A stretch of 64,000 bases of DNA. It comes from Photobacterium profundum SS9 (GTDB taxonomy: Bacteria > Pseudomonadota > Gammaproteobacteria > Enterobacterales > Vibrionaceae). The stretch lies in contig NC_006371.1 in assembly GCF_000196255.1 (NCBI RefSeq), forward strand, positions 883,664-947,663. The letters run 5' to 3'. The notes beneath the pieces are model-generated. The model had not been told where the DNA came from and did no database searches. It saw only the letters and a list, made by a program, of their open reading frames with translations. Below, in pieces: positions 18,045-26,970 of this stretch; position 1 is the first letter of the stretch; each line of letters begins with the position of its first letter. The position numbers and the translations under genes were made by a program.

Positions 18045-18992
18045 ATGAAATTAACTCAATTAAACGCATTTAAAGCTGTTATTGAATGCCAAACAGTTAC
18101 TGCCGCCGCAGAGAGACTCAATTTAAGCCAACCTGCTGTAAGCCGCCTGCTTTCAGGGCTTGAACAACGTTTGGGTTTTAATTTATTTATCCGTAAGGGT
18201 AACCGGTTAGTCTTGAGTGACGAAGGTGAAGCATTTTACTTAGAAGTCGCTAAAGTATTTGAGGCGGTGTCAGGTCTTGATAGCGCAGCAGACTCTATTC
18301 GTTCACATCATTTTGGAAGCTTAAATATTGCAGCGATGCCCTTGTTATCGAATGCTTTTCTTCCGCGTATCTTAGCGATTTTTTTAAAGCAATCGTCAAG
18401 AATGAAAGTCGGTTTTAAAACGTATCGCTCTGAGGATGTGGTGCGACGAGTACAAAGCCAAACAACAGACATTGGTTTTGCATTTATTGATGAGCAGTTA
18501 GCGGGTGTTAAAGCACAAAAAGTAGAAAGTGAATGCGTGTGTTTGTTGCCTGCATCATCACCATTAGCCAATAAAATGTCGTTCGATATCCATGATATTG
18601 CTAATCAGGTGCTTATCCGCCATGAAAAAGACATTACGCAGCGGCGTATCGATCAGTTATTACACCGTTATAATTTATCGACGATCGAACATATTGAAGT
18701 GTCATTAGCGAGTACTGCTGCTGCATTGGTACGTGAAGGTGTAGGTATCGCCATTACTGATCCCTTTACGGCTCACATGGCGAGCGAGCATTGTGATGTT
18801 GTGATGCGCCCACTTGAGTTTGCACTGCCTTTTGAATTCGATATTTTATATCCCGCCCTCAAACCGATTCATCGCCATGCTGAACTGTTCATTGAACAGT
18901 TTATGTTGCTGGCTGATGAAATGGATATCTACCTGAAAATAGGTTCTATGCGTGACTTAAGCGATGATGATACGGAGGTACATCACAGTTAG
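18045..18992 (+). CDS. LysR-family regulator of the opine module (NocR/OccR-like)
   Basis: A 315-residue regulator. The N-terminal helix-turn-helix (LNAFKAVIECQTVTAAAERL, QPAVSRLLSGLE) is followed by a substrate-binding domain to about 290. The sequence resembles the subgroup that includes the octopine and nopaline catabolism regulators. It lies 179 bases upstream of an opine dehydrogenase gene on the same strand, which fits control of that gene and the following permease. The C-terminal 20 residues are acidic and poorly structured. Confidence 0.85.
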   Translation: MKLTQLNAFKAVIECQTVTAAAERLNLSQPAVSRLLSGLEQRLGFNLFIRKGNRLVLSDEGEAFYLEVAKVFEAVSGLDSAADSIRSHHFGSLNIAAMPLLSNAFLPRILAIFLKQSSRMKVGFKTYRSEDVVRRVQSQTTDIGFAFIDEQLAGVKAQKVESECVCLLPASSPLANKMSFDIHDIANQVLIRHEKDITQRRIDQLLHRYNLSTIEHIEVSLASTAAALVREGVGIAITDPFTAHMASEHCDVVMRPLEFALPFEFDILYPALKPIHRHAELFIEQFMLLADEMDIYLKIGSMRDLSDDDTEVHHS

Positions 18993-19171
18993 GCTTGTAT
19001 TGTGTGTTAGATGTATTTCGTATTAAATTTGATAATTATCATGCTATTACGTTTATTGTGTTTATAGAGTATTACATTTTCGCATAGTACTGAAAGGGTT
19101 CAGCATTGGTCAACATTCATTGTATTTCTTAGTCTGGTTTCAAGATCAAACAAACAGAAATATAAGGAAGA

Positions 19172-20284
19172 ATGATGTCCAATCGAGTCTCTATCATTGG
19201 GTCTGGTAATGCAGGGTTAACCGCGGCGTATCACTTTTCATTACATGGTGCGAAGGTGTGTTTATACGGTGCTGTGGGTTTTGATCAACCGCTTACTGAT
19301 ATCGAACAACGTGGCGGTATTGAAGCATTAAGTGCATTTAATGATGTGTCATTGGCTTATGCTGGTTTCCAAGCCATTGATGCCATTAGTCGTGATTTGG
19401 CTGAAACCGTTGCGTATTCTGATTTACTGATTTTACCTGTCCCATCATTTGCACAAGAACCGTTATTCATTGAGATGTTACCGCATTTGCGTGACGGTCA
19501 AATAGTGATGCTAATGCCGGGTAATTATGGTTCATTGGTGCTTAATCGTATTAAAGCAGAGCAGGGTTATGGTGATCTCGATATCACCTTTGTGGATGCA
19601 ATCTCAATTCCATGGGCGACCCGTATCGTTGGTCCTGCGGAGCTCGCGATTCTGGGAATGAAGGAATTTCTACCTGTTGCGGCTTTTCCTGCTTCTAAAA
19701 CAGATGAGGCTATCGCTAAGCTGCAACCAGTGATGCCATTACCATTAAAAGAACTCGATAATGTTATTAATGCGGGTTTAGAAAACATCAACTTTGGCGG
19801 GCATCCATTGCTCACGACCTTGAGTATGGGGTTACTTGAAAATTTTGATGGTCAGTTTAACTATTACAAAGATTGCTGCTCTATTTCAACGGCTAAGGCT
19901 GCTGCAGTCATGGAGGGAGAGCGCATCCAAATTGGTAAGGCTCTAGGGCTTGAATTAATCCCTGAGCTTGATGCCATGAATGCGCTATATGCCATGCAAT
20001 GTGAAAATGTGTATGAAGTGAACCGTACATCAGAAACACATGGGAAACTGAATAGCGCCCCTAATTCAGCTTCTAATCGTTATATCACGGAAGATGCAGC
20101 TTATCTTTTAGTGCCTTGTTACGAGTTGGGACAACTGACAGGAGTGAATACACCGCTCGTGACATCATGTCTGCATATTGATAACGCCTATAACGACACT
20201 GACTATTTTAAAGAGGGTCGTACCTTAGAAAAAATGGGGCTCGCAGACATGTCAGTAAAAGAAATAATGGACTTTGTTGCATAA
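19172..20284 (+). CDS. NAD(P)-dependent opine dehydrogenase (octopine/nopaline dehydrogenase family)
   Basis: A 370-residue cytoplasmic oxidoreductase. The N-terminal Rossmann fold has the glycine motif IIGSGNAGLTAAY (about 8-20). The C-terminal domain has the catalytic-site segment NINFGGHPLLT, with a conserved His, typical of the octopine/nopaline dehydrogenase domain. Such enzymes join an amino acid to a 2-oxo acid, or split the product, with NAD(P)H. AAGGAAG lies just before the start (ATG 19172 or 19175). The LysR gene upstream and a permease downstream suggest uptake and cleavage of an opine-like compound or metallophore (inference). Confidence 0.85.
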   Translation: MMSNRVSIIGSGNAGLTAAYHFSLHGAKVCLYGAVGFDQPLTDIEQRGGIEALSAFNDVSLAYAGFQAIDAISRDLAETVAYSDLLILPVPSFAQEPLFIEMLPHLRDGQIVMLMPGNYGSLVLNRIKAEQGYGDLDITFVDAISIPWATRIVGPAELAILGMKEFLPVAAFPASKTDEAIAKLQPVMPLPLKELDNVINAGLENINFGGHPLLTTLSMGLLENFDGQFNYYKDCCSISTAKAAAVMEGERIQIGKALGLELIPELDAMNALYAMQCENVYEVNRTSETHGKLNSAPNSASNRYITEDAAYLLVPCYELGQLTGVNTPLVTSCLHIDNAYNDTDYFKEGRTLEKMGLADMSVKEIMDFVA

Positions 20285-20291
20285 ATAAGAA

Positions 20292-20330
20292 GGTGGAATA
20301 CCACCCACATTATGGGGCACTTAGCCCCAT
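20292..20330 (+). promoter_or_regulatory. two intercistronic hairpins
   Basis: GGTGG-AATA-CCACC (20292-20305) and ATGGGG-cacttag-CCCCAT (20312-20330) lie back to back between the opine dehydrogenase and permease genes, just before the permease ribosome binding site. Neither has a T run, so they are unlikely to be terminators. They may set relative expression by stabilising the upstream message or blocking read-through. Confidence 0.5.
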
Positions 20331-20347
20331 TAAATAAGGACATCCTA

Positions 20348-21754
20348 ATGACGAAATTTAAGTTTCCCTCTGCCTACACAATTTTAATGATTTTAACCGT
20401 TTTAATGGCTGCGCTAACTTGGATCATTCCAGCTGGCCAATACCAAATGGTGATGAATGAAACCCTCGGTAAAATGGTACCGTTAGTGGGTTCGTTCGAA
20501 ACTGTTGCCGCTAATCCGCAGGGCATTGTTGAAGTATTGATGGCACCGATTCAGGGTTTTTACGATCCTGCTAGTTATGCAGCTCGTGCTGTTGATGTTG
20601 CACTATTTGTATTGGTCATTGGTGGGTTTCTTGCCGTAGTGACTCGTACCGGCGCGATTGATGCAGGTATTGCCGGCACAATGACGCGTTTAGGTGGACG
20701 TGAAAAGTGGATGATTCCTATTCTTATGGGATTATTCGCAATGGGTGGAACGGTTTATGGTATGGCGGAAGAAACTATTCCTTTCTATGCTTTGTTAATC
20801 CCAGTCATGATTGCCGCGGGCTATGACAGTATTGTCGGGGTTGCCATTATTATGGTGGGAGCTGGTATCGGTTGTTTAGGTTCAACCATTAATCCATTTG
20901 CGACGGTTATTGCATCGAATGCAGCTGAAATTAATTTTATGGAAGGCATTGTTTTACGAGCCGTTATTCTCGCATTAGGCTGGATTATTTGTGTAGTTTA
21001 TGTGATGCGTTATGCCGCTAAGGTAAAACAGGATCCGTCCGCGTCACTCGTTGCTCATCAAAAAGAAGACAATGAGCGTCATTTTTTACACAGTAAAGAA
21101 CAACAAGCACCAGAGCTTACAGGTATTCGTAAAGCCGTATTAGCAATATTCGGTTTAACGTTTGCCGTCATGATGTGGGGTGTTTCTATCGCAGGCTGGT
21201 GGATGGCTGAGCTATCAGCACTATTTATTGGTGCAAGTATCATCGTTGGTTTTGTTGGTCGGTTATCTGAAGTTGAAATTACCGATAGTTTCATTGAAGG
21301 TGCACGAGATTTACTGGGTGTCGCCTTAATTATCGCTATTGCTCGTGGTTTAGTGGTCGTGATGGATGATGGCAATATCACGCATACTATTTTGAATTAT
21401 GCTGAAGGTCTTTTAGGTGGTTTACATGAAATCGCTTTCATTAATGCGATTTATTGGATTGAAGCGGTACTTTGTCTTGTGGTTCCGTCATCTTCTGGTT
21501 TAGCTGTGCTTTCTATGCCTGTGCTTGCGCCGTTAGCTGATTTTGCAGGGGTGGGGCGTGAGCTTGTTGTAACGGCTTTTCAGTCAGCATCTGGCTTACC
21601 TAATTTAGTGACGCCAACATCGGGTGTGGTAATGGGGGGCTTAGCGATTGGTCGTGTAGCATACTCATCTTGGCTTAAATTTATAGGTCCCTTAATTGGT
21701 ATGCTAAGTTTGATGGTAATGGCGCTGCTAAGCTTGGGTGTTGTTATGGGTTAA
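20348..21754 (+). CDS. YfcC/DcuC-family permease of the opine module
   Basis: A 468-residue inner membrane carrier with about 12 hydrophobic helices. It belongs to the YfcC/C4-dicarboxylate anaerobic carrier family, seen in AMGGTVYGMAEETIPFY, GCLGSTINPFATV and the C-terminal LVTPTSGVVMGGL. Members carry dicarboxylates, amino acids or peptides. ATG 20348 has AAGGA upstream and is preferred to ATG 20312, which lies in a hairpin. Its position 63 bases after the opine dehydrogenase suggests that it imports the dehydrogenase's substrate, but specificity is inferred from context alone. Confidence 0.85.
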   Translation: MTKFKFPSAYTILMILTVLMAALTWIIPAGQYQMVMNETLGKMVPLVGSFETVAANPQGIVEVLMAPIQGFYDPASYAARAVDVALFVLVIGGFLAVVTRTGAIDAGIAGTMTRLGGREKWMIPILMGLFAMGGTVYGMAEETIPFYALLIPVMIAAGYDSIVGVAIIMVGAGIGCLGSTINPFATVIASNAAEINFMEGIVLRAVILALGWIICVVYVMRYAAKVKQDPSASLVAHQKEDNERHFLHSKEQQAPELTGIRKAVLAIFGLTFAVMMWGVSIAGWWMAELSALFIGASIIVGFVGRLSEVEITDSFIEGARDLLGVALIIAIARGLVVVMDDGNITHTILNYAEGLLGGLHEIAFINAIYWIEAVLCLVVPSSSGLAVLSMPVLAPLADFAGVGRELVVTAFQSASGLPNLVTPTSGVVMGGLAIGRVAYSSWLKFIGPLIGMLSLMVMALLSLGVVMG

Positions 21755-21822
21755 TGATGTACTAGATGAATATTGTATTTGGCTGATTTTGTAGATGATT
21801 ATATAACGTTGGCGGAATACAG

Positions 21823-21855
21823 AAATGGCGTAACCTTTGCGGGTTACGCCATTTA
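21823..21855. terminator. stem-loop between convergent genes
   Basis: AAATGGCGTAACC and GGTTACGCCATTT form a perfect 13-base-pair stem around a short loop (TTTGC plus one G). It lies between the permease (plus) and phnE-like (minus) genes, which converge. The flanking T/A content is modest, but the position fits a bidirectional terminator. Confidence 0.7.
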
Positions 21856-21894
21856 CTTATCCAGATTGGTATAACATCTTTTTTCTCGTAACTT

Positions 21895-23415
21895 TTACGC
21901 TGCTTTTACATTTAGCTTTTTACGAATATGGCGTGAAAGGGAATCAATGCCAATGCAGAGCAATGCTGTGATGACAATATAAAAAATAGCCCGATCAAAG
22001 CGCATCTCTTCAAAAGCCGAGTCGATATAAAAGCCGAGTGTTGTAACCCCCAATACCCCTAGTATTGCTGTTTCCCGCATGATGACCTCCCATCGATAGA
22101 AGATAAAAGCAAGAAAGCTACTGTATATTCTGGGTAGTACTTCATAGAAATACAGTGAAATTGCGTGCCCTTTGATGACTCTGCCACTATTGATTCCGTT
22201 ATGTTGGAGTGGGGTATCTGGGCGTAATTTCAGGGTATTGGCGAGTTCAGCAAGTAAAAAGCCAATTAATCCACCGTTATGAATCGCTAGCGCTAATACG
22301 GCAGGTAGCATTGAAGGGCCAAGCAATAATAGAAAAATAAACGCAAGGATCATTTCTGGCGTCGAACGTAATACAACTAATATTCCTTGCCCCATTATTC
22401 GACCTGTAAATCCAACAAAGAGTTTGACGGTTAAAGGGAAGACGAGCAGTGCGATAATGCCAGTAACAACCAGAGCAAGCTGCGTCAGAATCAGTGTATT
22501 TACGATACCTTCAAAGACTTCACCTGTTAATAATGACCAATACCAATGCAGGGTTTGGTTTATCACATTTAGATCAATATCTGCAGCATAGCGCAGAGGT
22601 GATGGCCAAATATCGGAGCCAAAGAACCGAGTGAAGTTATCCCAATTAACTTGTCCGAATGCCGGCAAATAAAACCATGCAGCGGCAATATAAATGGGTA
22701 ACAGTTTTGCTTTTAACCAGACGTTAATTGAGATAATTAAGAGATAGAACAGCAATAGCAAAGCACCAGCTTGAGAATAGTTACCTTGACTGAACGCACT
22801 TTCTAAATGAAAGCCTAAAGTCGGTATGCCAACGAATCCGAGTATGGTGCTAGAACGCAATGCACATTCAAAACGGTAGCGGGTATAGCTAATCAATTGT
22901 TTTTTGACCAGTGAAAGCTTTGTATAAACAAACACACTGAGAATATCTGCTTTTTTGGAAACGGTTTTGGCTGGGGTTGTGTCCGCTTGTTCAAATATCT
23001 CGGCGTAGACTTTGGCAAATGTGCAAGCATAAGGAAGCGATATCGCACATAAGGCTGTTAGCGGGTCTAACCCAAACAGCTGTAAAAAGATCAGTGCCCA
23101 GAACAACTCATGAATGGAACGAAAGAACGCACAAAATATCCGTACAATGCGGAATTCAAAAACCAACGCAAGAAAAAAGCCAAAGAAAGCCCCAAATGTG
23201 ACCCCCAGCAATGCGATGCTTACTGTAAAAAATAGCGCGTCAAAGATATATTCGGTGGCAAAGAAATCGGGAGTAATAAAGCCGACAAACATCCTGCCTA
23301 TTTCTGTCCATGGATCAATGGTAGAGATTTCTAAATCGGCTGATAGCGTTAATGCTAATGCGATAATAACAAAAATGAAACTCAGTTTTCCCTGAGCATA
23401 ACCAGAACTATTCAT
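21895..23415 (-). CDS. phnE: PhnE-type ABC transporter permease, two permease domains fused
   Basis: A 506-residue inner membrane protein, about twice the usual PhnE length of about 260. Two copies of the binding-protein-dependent permease domain are visible. The first has an EAA-like loop near 'FECALRSSTILGFVGIPTLG' and the second near 'YRWEVIMRETAILGVLGVTT'. Each half ends with GFxxxSAF(x)E/Q, so the gene is a tandem fusion that probably forms the whole membrane pore. Its start overlaps the ATPase stop by one base (TAATG), showing translational coupling. With its neighbours it would import an oxyanion such as phosphonate, phosphite or selenate. Confidence 0.85.
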   Translation of the reverse strand: MNSSGYAQGKLSFIFVIIALALTLSADLEISTIDPWTEIGRMFVGFITPDFFATEYIFDALFFTVSIALLGVTFGAFFGFFLALVFEFRIVRIFCAFFRSIHELFWALIFLQLFGLDPLTALCAISLPYACTFAKVYAEIFEQADTTPAKTVSKKADILSVFVYTKLSLVKKQLISYTRYRFECALRSSTILGFVGIPTLGFHLESAFSQGNYSQAGALLLLFYLLIISINVWLKAKLLPIYIAAAWFYLPAFGQVNWDNFTRFFGSDIWPSPLRYAADIDLNVINQTLHWYWSLLTGEVFEGIVNTLILTQLALVVTGIIALLVFPLTVKLFVGFTGRIMGQGILVVLRSTPEMILAFIFLLLLGPSMLPAVLALAIHNGGLIGFLLAELANTLKLRPDTPLQHNGINSGRVIKGHAISLYFYEVLPRIYSSFLAFIFYRWEVIMRETAILGVLGVTTLGFYIDSAFEEMRFDRAIFYIVITALLCIGIDSLSRHIRKKLNVKAA

Positions 23416-24065
23416 TATGATTGGTATAGGATATTCAGTGCTGCAATATCGAGTTGGTTACTGGGTTTATCAAATTCAATTCTACCGTCTTTAAGACCAA
23501 TAATACGGTCAAAACAGCTTAGTGCGAGGTGCCTGTCATGAATGGCAACAATAAGGGTATGGTGAGATCCACAAATATGCGAAAGCAGAGATTGAGCTTG
23601 TAAGGGATCAAGGCTTGAGACGGGTTCATCACCCATAAAAACAGGCTTATTACGGTATAAAGCACGACCAATTGCGACACGCTGGCGTTGACCTCCTGAT
23701 AATTTATCAACAGACGTTTTCATCTTATCGCGCAAGCCTAATGTATCAGCAATTGCTGCGACTTCGTTCCATTGATGAGGTTTGATAAGGTTTAATACAT
23801 TTTGGAAAACGTTGAATTGTTCTAACCGCGCCATATAAATATTGTTATAGAGGCTTAGTGGCCCTACTAGGCCATGGCTTTGCGGGCATAGGGCGGTTTC
23901 TTCGTAAATAAGAGAATGTAACTGATTGAGTAACGTTGATTTACCCGCACCACTAGGGCCGATAAGCGCGACTTTTTCACCGCTTTCAATGGATAACGAT
24001 ATATTACGAAGAACTGGGTTATGATCATAACCCAGTTCTGCATTTTTAAGTTCTAATAGCGCCAT
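23415..24065 (-). CDS. phnC: PhnC-type ABC transporter ATPase
   Basis: A 216-residue cytoplasmic ATPase. The Walker A motif GPSGAGKST (about 37-45), the signature LSGGQRQRVAIGRAL, Walker B VFMGDEPVSSLD and the switch His (VAIHDRH) are all intact. It is slightly shorter than typical PhnC. Its start overlaps the binding-protein stop as TAATG, and its own stop overlaps the permease start in the same way, so the three genes are tightly coupled. It should power the PhnE-like permease. Confidence 0.88.
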   Translation of the reverse strand: MALLELKNAELGYDHNPVLRNISLSIESGEKVALIGPSGAGKSTLLNQLHSLIYEETALCPQSHGLVGPLSLYNNIYMARLEQFNVFQNVLNLIKPHQWNEVAAIADTLGLRDKMKTSVDKLSGGQRQRVAIGRALYRNKPVFMGDEPVSSLDPLQAQSLLSHICGSHHTLIVAIHDRHLALSCFDRIIGLKDGRIEFDKPSNQLDIAALNILYQS

Positions 24066-24913
24066 TAATCAATAATACCGATAGAACGCGCAACATTTTC
24101 AACGGGTTCAAAGTCTGTGTTACTGGCAGGAATGAAACTTTGGCGAGGAAAACTAGCCAATAGTTCTGGGTCGTTCATTTCAAGCAGTGCTTGTGTTACT
24201 TTTTGCTTAAAATCGGCACCAAATTGCTTGTTTACATCACCTCGGATCGTCCATTGATAATCAGGATAAGTAGGGGTTTCCCAAATAATAGAGATTTTGT
24301 TGCTATCTATTTTCCCAGCTTTCAGTTCATTTTCCCACACTTTATAGTTCACAGCGCCAACGAGGTAAGCTCCAGATTGTACTTGGGCAATTGTACGGCT
24401 GTGGTCGCCAGAGAAACCAACACGTTTAAATATTTTTTGGGGCGATGTTTTGAAAAATTCACGCAGATAATATTCAGGCATTAAGCGACCTGATGTCGAA
24501 CCTTTAGAGCCAAAAGTGAAGGTTTTATTTGCGATATCAGCAGGGAAGTCGTCAGATTTTTTTAGCCCCGTTGATGTATGTGCAATGAAGTATGTTTTAA
24601 AAAACTGATCTTCATACCCTTGTGCTATCGCTTCAGAACCGGGTACGAGTTGGCGCGCGTGCACACCAGAAAGCCCACCAAACCATGCTAATTGTACTTG
24701 GTTATTTCTAAAAGCGGTGACTGCTGCAGCATAAGATTTTACTGGAATATACTTAACATCGACGCCGGTTTCTTTACTTAAATAGGCGGCAACTTTATCA
24801 AAGCGTTCACGTAATCGGCTTTCGTCTTCATCAGGAATTGCTGTAAATGTAAATGTTTGTGCATAGCTTACACAACTGATTCCTAATAAGAACAGAGCCA
24901 TAAGGGCTTTCAT
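24065..24913 (-). CDS. phnD: PhnD-family periplasmic binding protein, possible selenate type
   Basis: A 282-residue secreted binding protein with a signal peptide ending near residue 18 (CVSYA|Q). The family pattern is seen in LSKETGVDVKYIPVKSYAAA, NNQVQLAWFGGLSGV and FTFGSKGSTSGRLMPEYYL, the last forming the anion site. The LAWFGGLSGV segment recalls the clade described as putative selenate-binding proteins within the PhnD superfamily. That recollection is not proof, and phosphonate or phosphite remain possible. First gene of the phnDCE operon; no phosphonate-degrading genes lie nearby. Confidence 0.82.
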   Translation of the reverse strand: MKALMALFLLGISCVSYAQTFTFTAIPDEDESRLRERFDKVAAYLSKETGVDVKYIPVKSYAAAVTAFRNNQVQLAWFGGLSGVHARQLVPGSEAIAQGYEDQFFKTYFIAHTSTGLKKSDDFPADIANKTFTFGSKGSTSGRLMPEYYLREFFKTSPQKIFKRVGFSGDHSRTIAQVQSGAYLVGAVNYKVWENELKAGKIDSNKISIIWETPTYPDYQWTIRGDVNKQFGADFKQKVTQALLEMNDPELLASFPRQSFIPASNTDFEPVENVARSIGIID

Positions 24914-25070
24914 TATTCAATCCTTTAAATATAAAATTGCTGATCATACACAAAGAGCTATTCAGCACATAGCTTTAATCATGTTTCTATGCCACATCGT
25001 GTTTTCAAGTGAGGCTTCACGTTATACTAGCCGTGCTTTATTACTAATATTATTTTCAATGGATCGCAGC

Positions 25071-25616
25071 ATGACAGAACACTTTAAAGGTAAATACGAA
25101 GTAGAGTTAAAATACCGATTAACCTCAAAAACACAGTTTCTATCATATTTACAGGCCATGAATCCAGAGGTTATGTTGGAAGATAACCTTGAACATGATT
25201 GCTATTTTGACTGTGTAGGTAACCCGCTAAAAAACCAAAACAAGAGTGTCTGTATTCGAAATATGCAGCCTTCAGGTATTAAATTGTGGATTGTAAAGGG
25301 CCCTGAAGCCGATCGATGTGAGGCTGTAAATATTACCGATAGTGATAAAGCAAAAAGCATGTTGCTAACGATGGGATTTAATCTTGTTTTGGAATTGAGG
25401 AAGACCCGCAGCATCTATTTTATAGGTAAATTTCACGCAACTGTTGATCATTTAGAAGGGCTGGGGGATTTTGCCGAACTTGCTATCATGACTGACGATG
25501 AATCAATGTTAGAACAATATAAGCAAGAATTACTCGAATTGGCAGCCAAGCTAAGATTGACGGATGCACAATTGGAAAGCCGCTCTTACCGCGAGATGCA
25601 AACACTGCAAGGTTAG
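25071..25616 (+). CDS. cyaB: class IV adenylate cyclase, CYTH domain (CyaB-like)
   Basis: A 181-residue soluble enzyme closely resembling Aeromonas CyaB, which makes cyclic AMP from ATP. The CYTH signature EVELKYRL (about 11-18) supplies acidic metal ligands, and the tunnel fold is lined by KLWIVKGPEADRCEAVNI, RKTRSIYFIG and the acidic DHLEGLGDFAELA. The ATG at 25071 matches the Aeromonas N-terminus; ATG 25059 is possible. Vibrionaceae normally have a class I cyclase, so this would be a second, unrelated cyclase. Related CYTH proteins hydrolyse triphosphates, so activity needs testing. Confidence 0.87.
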   Translation: MTEHFKGKYEVELKYRLTSKTQFLSYLQAMNPEVMLEDNLEHDCYFDCVGNPLKNQNKSVCIRNMQPSGIKLWIVKGPEADRCEAVNITDSDKAKSMLLTMGFNLVLELRKTRSIYFIGKFHATVDHLEGLGDFAELAIMTDDESMLEQYKQELLELAAKLRLTDAQLESRSYREMQTLQG

Positions 25617-25645
25617 AACATTAGAATATATGTTCGTAGTAAATA

Positions 25646-25684
25646 AAAACCGGACATCTAGTTTTATTCTAGCTTGTCCGGTTT
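25646..25684. terminator. bidirectional terminator
   Basis: AAACCGGACA and TGTCCGGTTT pair around an inner region that can itself fold (CTAG...CTAG). It lies between cyaB (plus) and the peptidase gene (minus), which converge here. Confidence 0.8.
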
Positions 25685-25721
25685 ATTAGTCTCTGTTTAC
25701 TTATGTCAATGTAACGGCAAA

Positions 25722-26828
25722 TTAGCGCGTTAAATAGGTATACATAAAGTCAGTGATGCTTACCATATCTGCAATGGCGATATATTCTCCAGTGGTATGT
25801 ACTTTTGCCATGCCTGTCGAAAGGTTAACTGTTTTTAACCCTTTTTCATTGAAGATGTTTGCATCGCTGCCACCACCAGTTGAATTGGTTTTAGGCTCAA
25901 CACCATTTGCTGAGAAAGCCGCTTTAATATCATCAATAAACACGTCGTTATCATCGATGTTATAAGCGTTGTATGCGCGAGTTGATACGATATCGATCTG
26001 TGCACCGTGCTTTTCAGCTGCAGCTTCAAATGTCGTTACCATGTGTTCAACTTGGTTAGCTAATTTCACATCATTCAAAGAACGCGCTTCTGCTTCGATA
26101 TACAAAGTTGGCATTACAACGTTAGTTGCTTGACCGCCTTGAACAACACCAATGTTTGCTGTTGTTTCTGCATCAATACGAGATAGCTTCATCTGGCTAA
26201 TTGCATCAGCAGCAACGGTTAGCGCATTGATTCCCGTTTCAGGTGCTAAACCAGCATGCGCAGGTTTTCCGGTAATATTGATTTTTAGGTTTTGCTGACC
26301 AGGTGCCGTTGTAATAATAGTGCCAATAGCGCCGCCTGAATCAAGCACAATAGCTTCTGTCGATTTAACGAATGACATGTCGAAGTGCTTTGAACCGTGT
26401 AAACCACCTTCTTCATAGACAGTGAAGGCGATTTCGATAGTCTTATGGGCTAAACCATTAGCTTGGATACAACGAACCGCTTCCATAATCGCGGCAATGC
26501 CTGATTTATCATCACCACCAAGAATTGTGTCACCCTTCGAGCTGATAATGCCATCGACGATAATTGGTTCTATGTCATTACCCGGTGCAACGGTATCCAT
26601 GTGGCAACTCAGTACAATACTACCTTCAAGCGAGCCTAGTAAGGTTGCGTAAATATTGAAGCCATTAGAAATATTTTCAGGTACTGGTAATTTAGTAACG
26701 TCGAAGCCAATGCTTCCCAGTTGTTCTGCAAGGGTTTCAGCGATAGCTTTCTCGTTTTGGGATTCACTGTTGATCTTAATAAGCTCGATGAAATGTTCGA
26801 TCAATCTTTCTTGGTTAATGTTAGTCAT
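25722..26828 (-). CDS. M20-family metallopeptidase, PepT-like
   Basis: A 368-residue cytoplasmic metallopeptidase. Metal-binding and catalytic segments of the M20 family are visible: SCHMDTVAPG (His ligand and Asp), GDDKSGIAA (bridging Asp), TVYEEGGLHG (catalytic Glu pair), VLDSGG and the C-terminal KVHTTGEYI (His). It fits the 'peptidase T-like' subgroup, so it may be an aminotripeptidase or a related dipeptidase. The dimerisation domain is present (about 180-290). It is transcribed alone, with a terminator shared with cyaB. Confidence 0.87.
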   Translation of the reverse strand: MTNINQERLIEHFIELIKINSESQNEKAIAETLAEQLGSIGFDVTKLPVPENISNGFNIYATLLGSLEGSIVLSCHMDTVAPGNDIEPIIVDGIISSKGDTILGGDDKSGIAAIMEAVRCIQANGLAHKTIEIAFTVYEEGGLHGSKHFDMSFVKSTEAIVLDSGGAIGTIITTAPGQQNLKINITGKPAHAGLAPETGINALTVAADAISQMKLSRIDAETTANIGVVQGGQATNVVMPTLYIEAEARSLNDVKLANQVEHMVTTFEAAAEKHGAQIDIVSTRAYNAYNIDDNDVFIDDIKAAFSANGVEPKTNSTGGGSDANIFNEKGLKTVNLSTGMAKVHTTGEYIAIADMVSITDFMYTYLTR

Positions 26829-26970
26829 GATTATGCTTTTTTAGGAACAAGAGTGAGTACTTTAAACTGAAGTAACCCTGTTTTTAGCTGCTTTAGGTCA
26901 ATAAAATGGTCGTTCATGCCAATAATTGGTAACAAGTTAAGACATAAATACACATTTTGATGAACGGCGC

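Noticed and set aside
26831..26917. Possible 28-codon ORF ending two bases before the PepT-like gene
   Set aside because: No ribosome binding site and it is the tail of a frame that overlaps the DUF3392 gene; spacing to the next gene alone is not enough.
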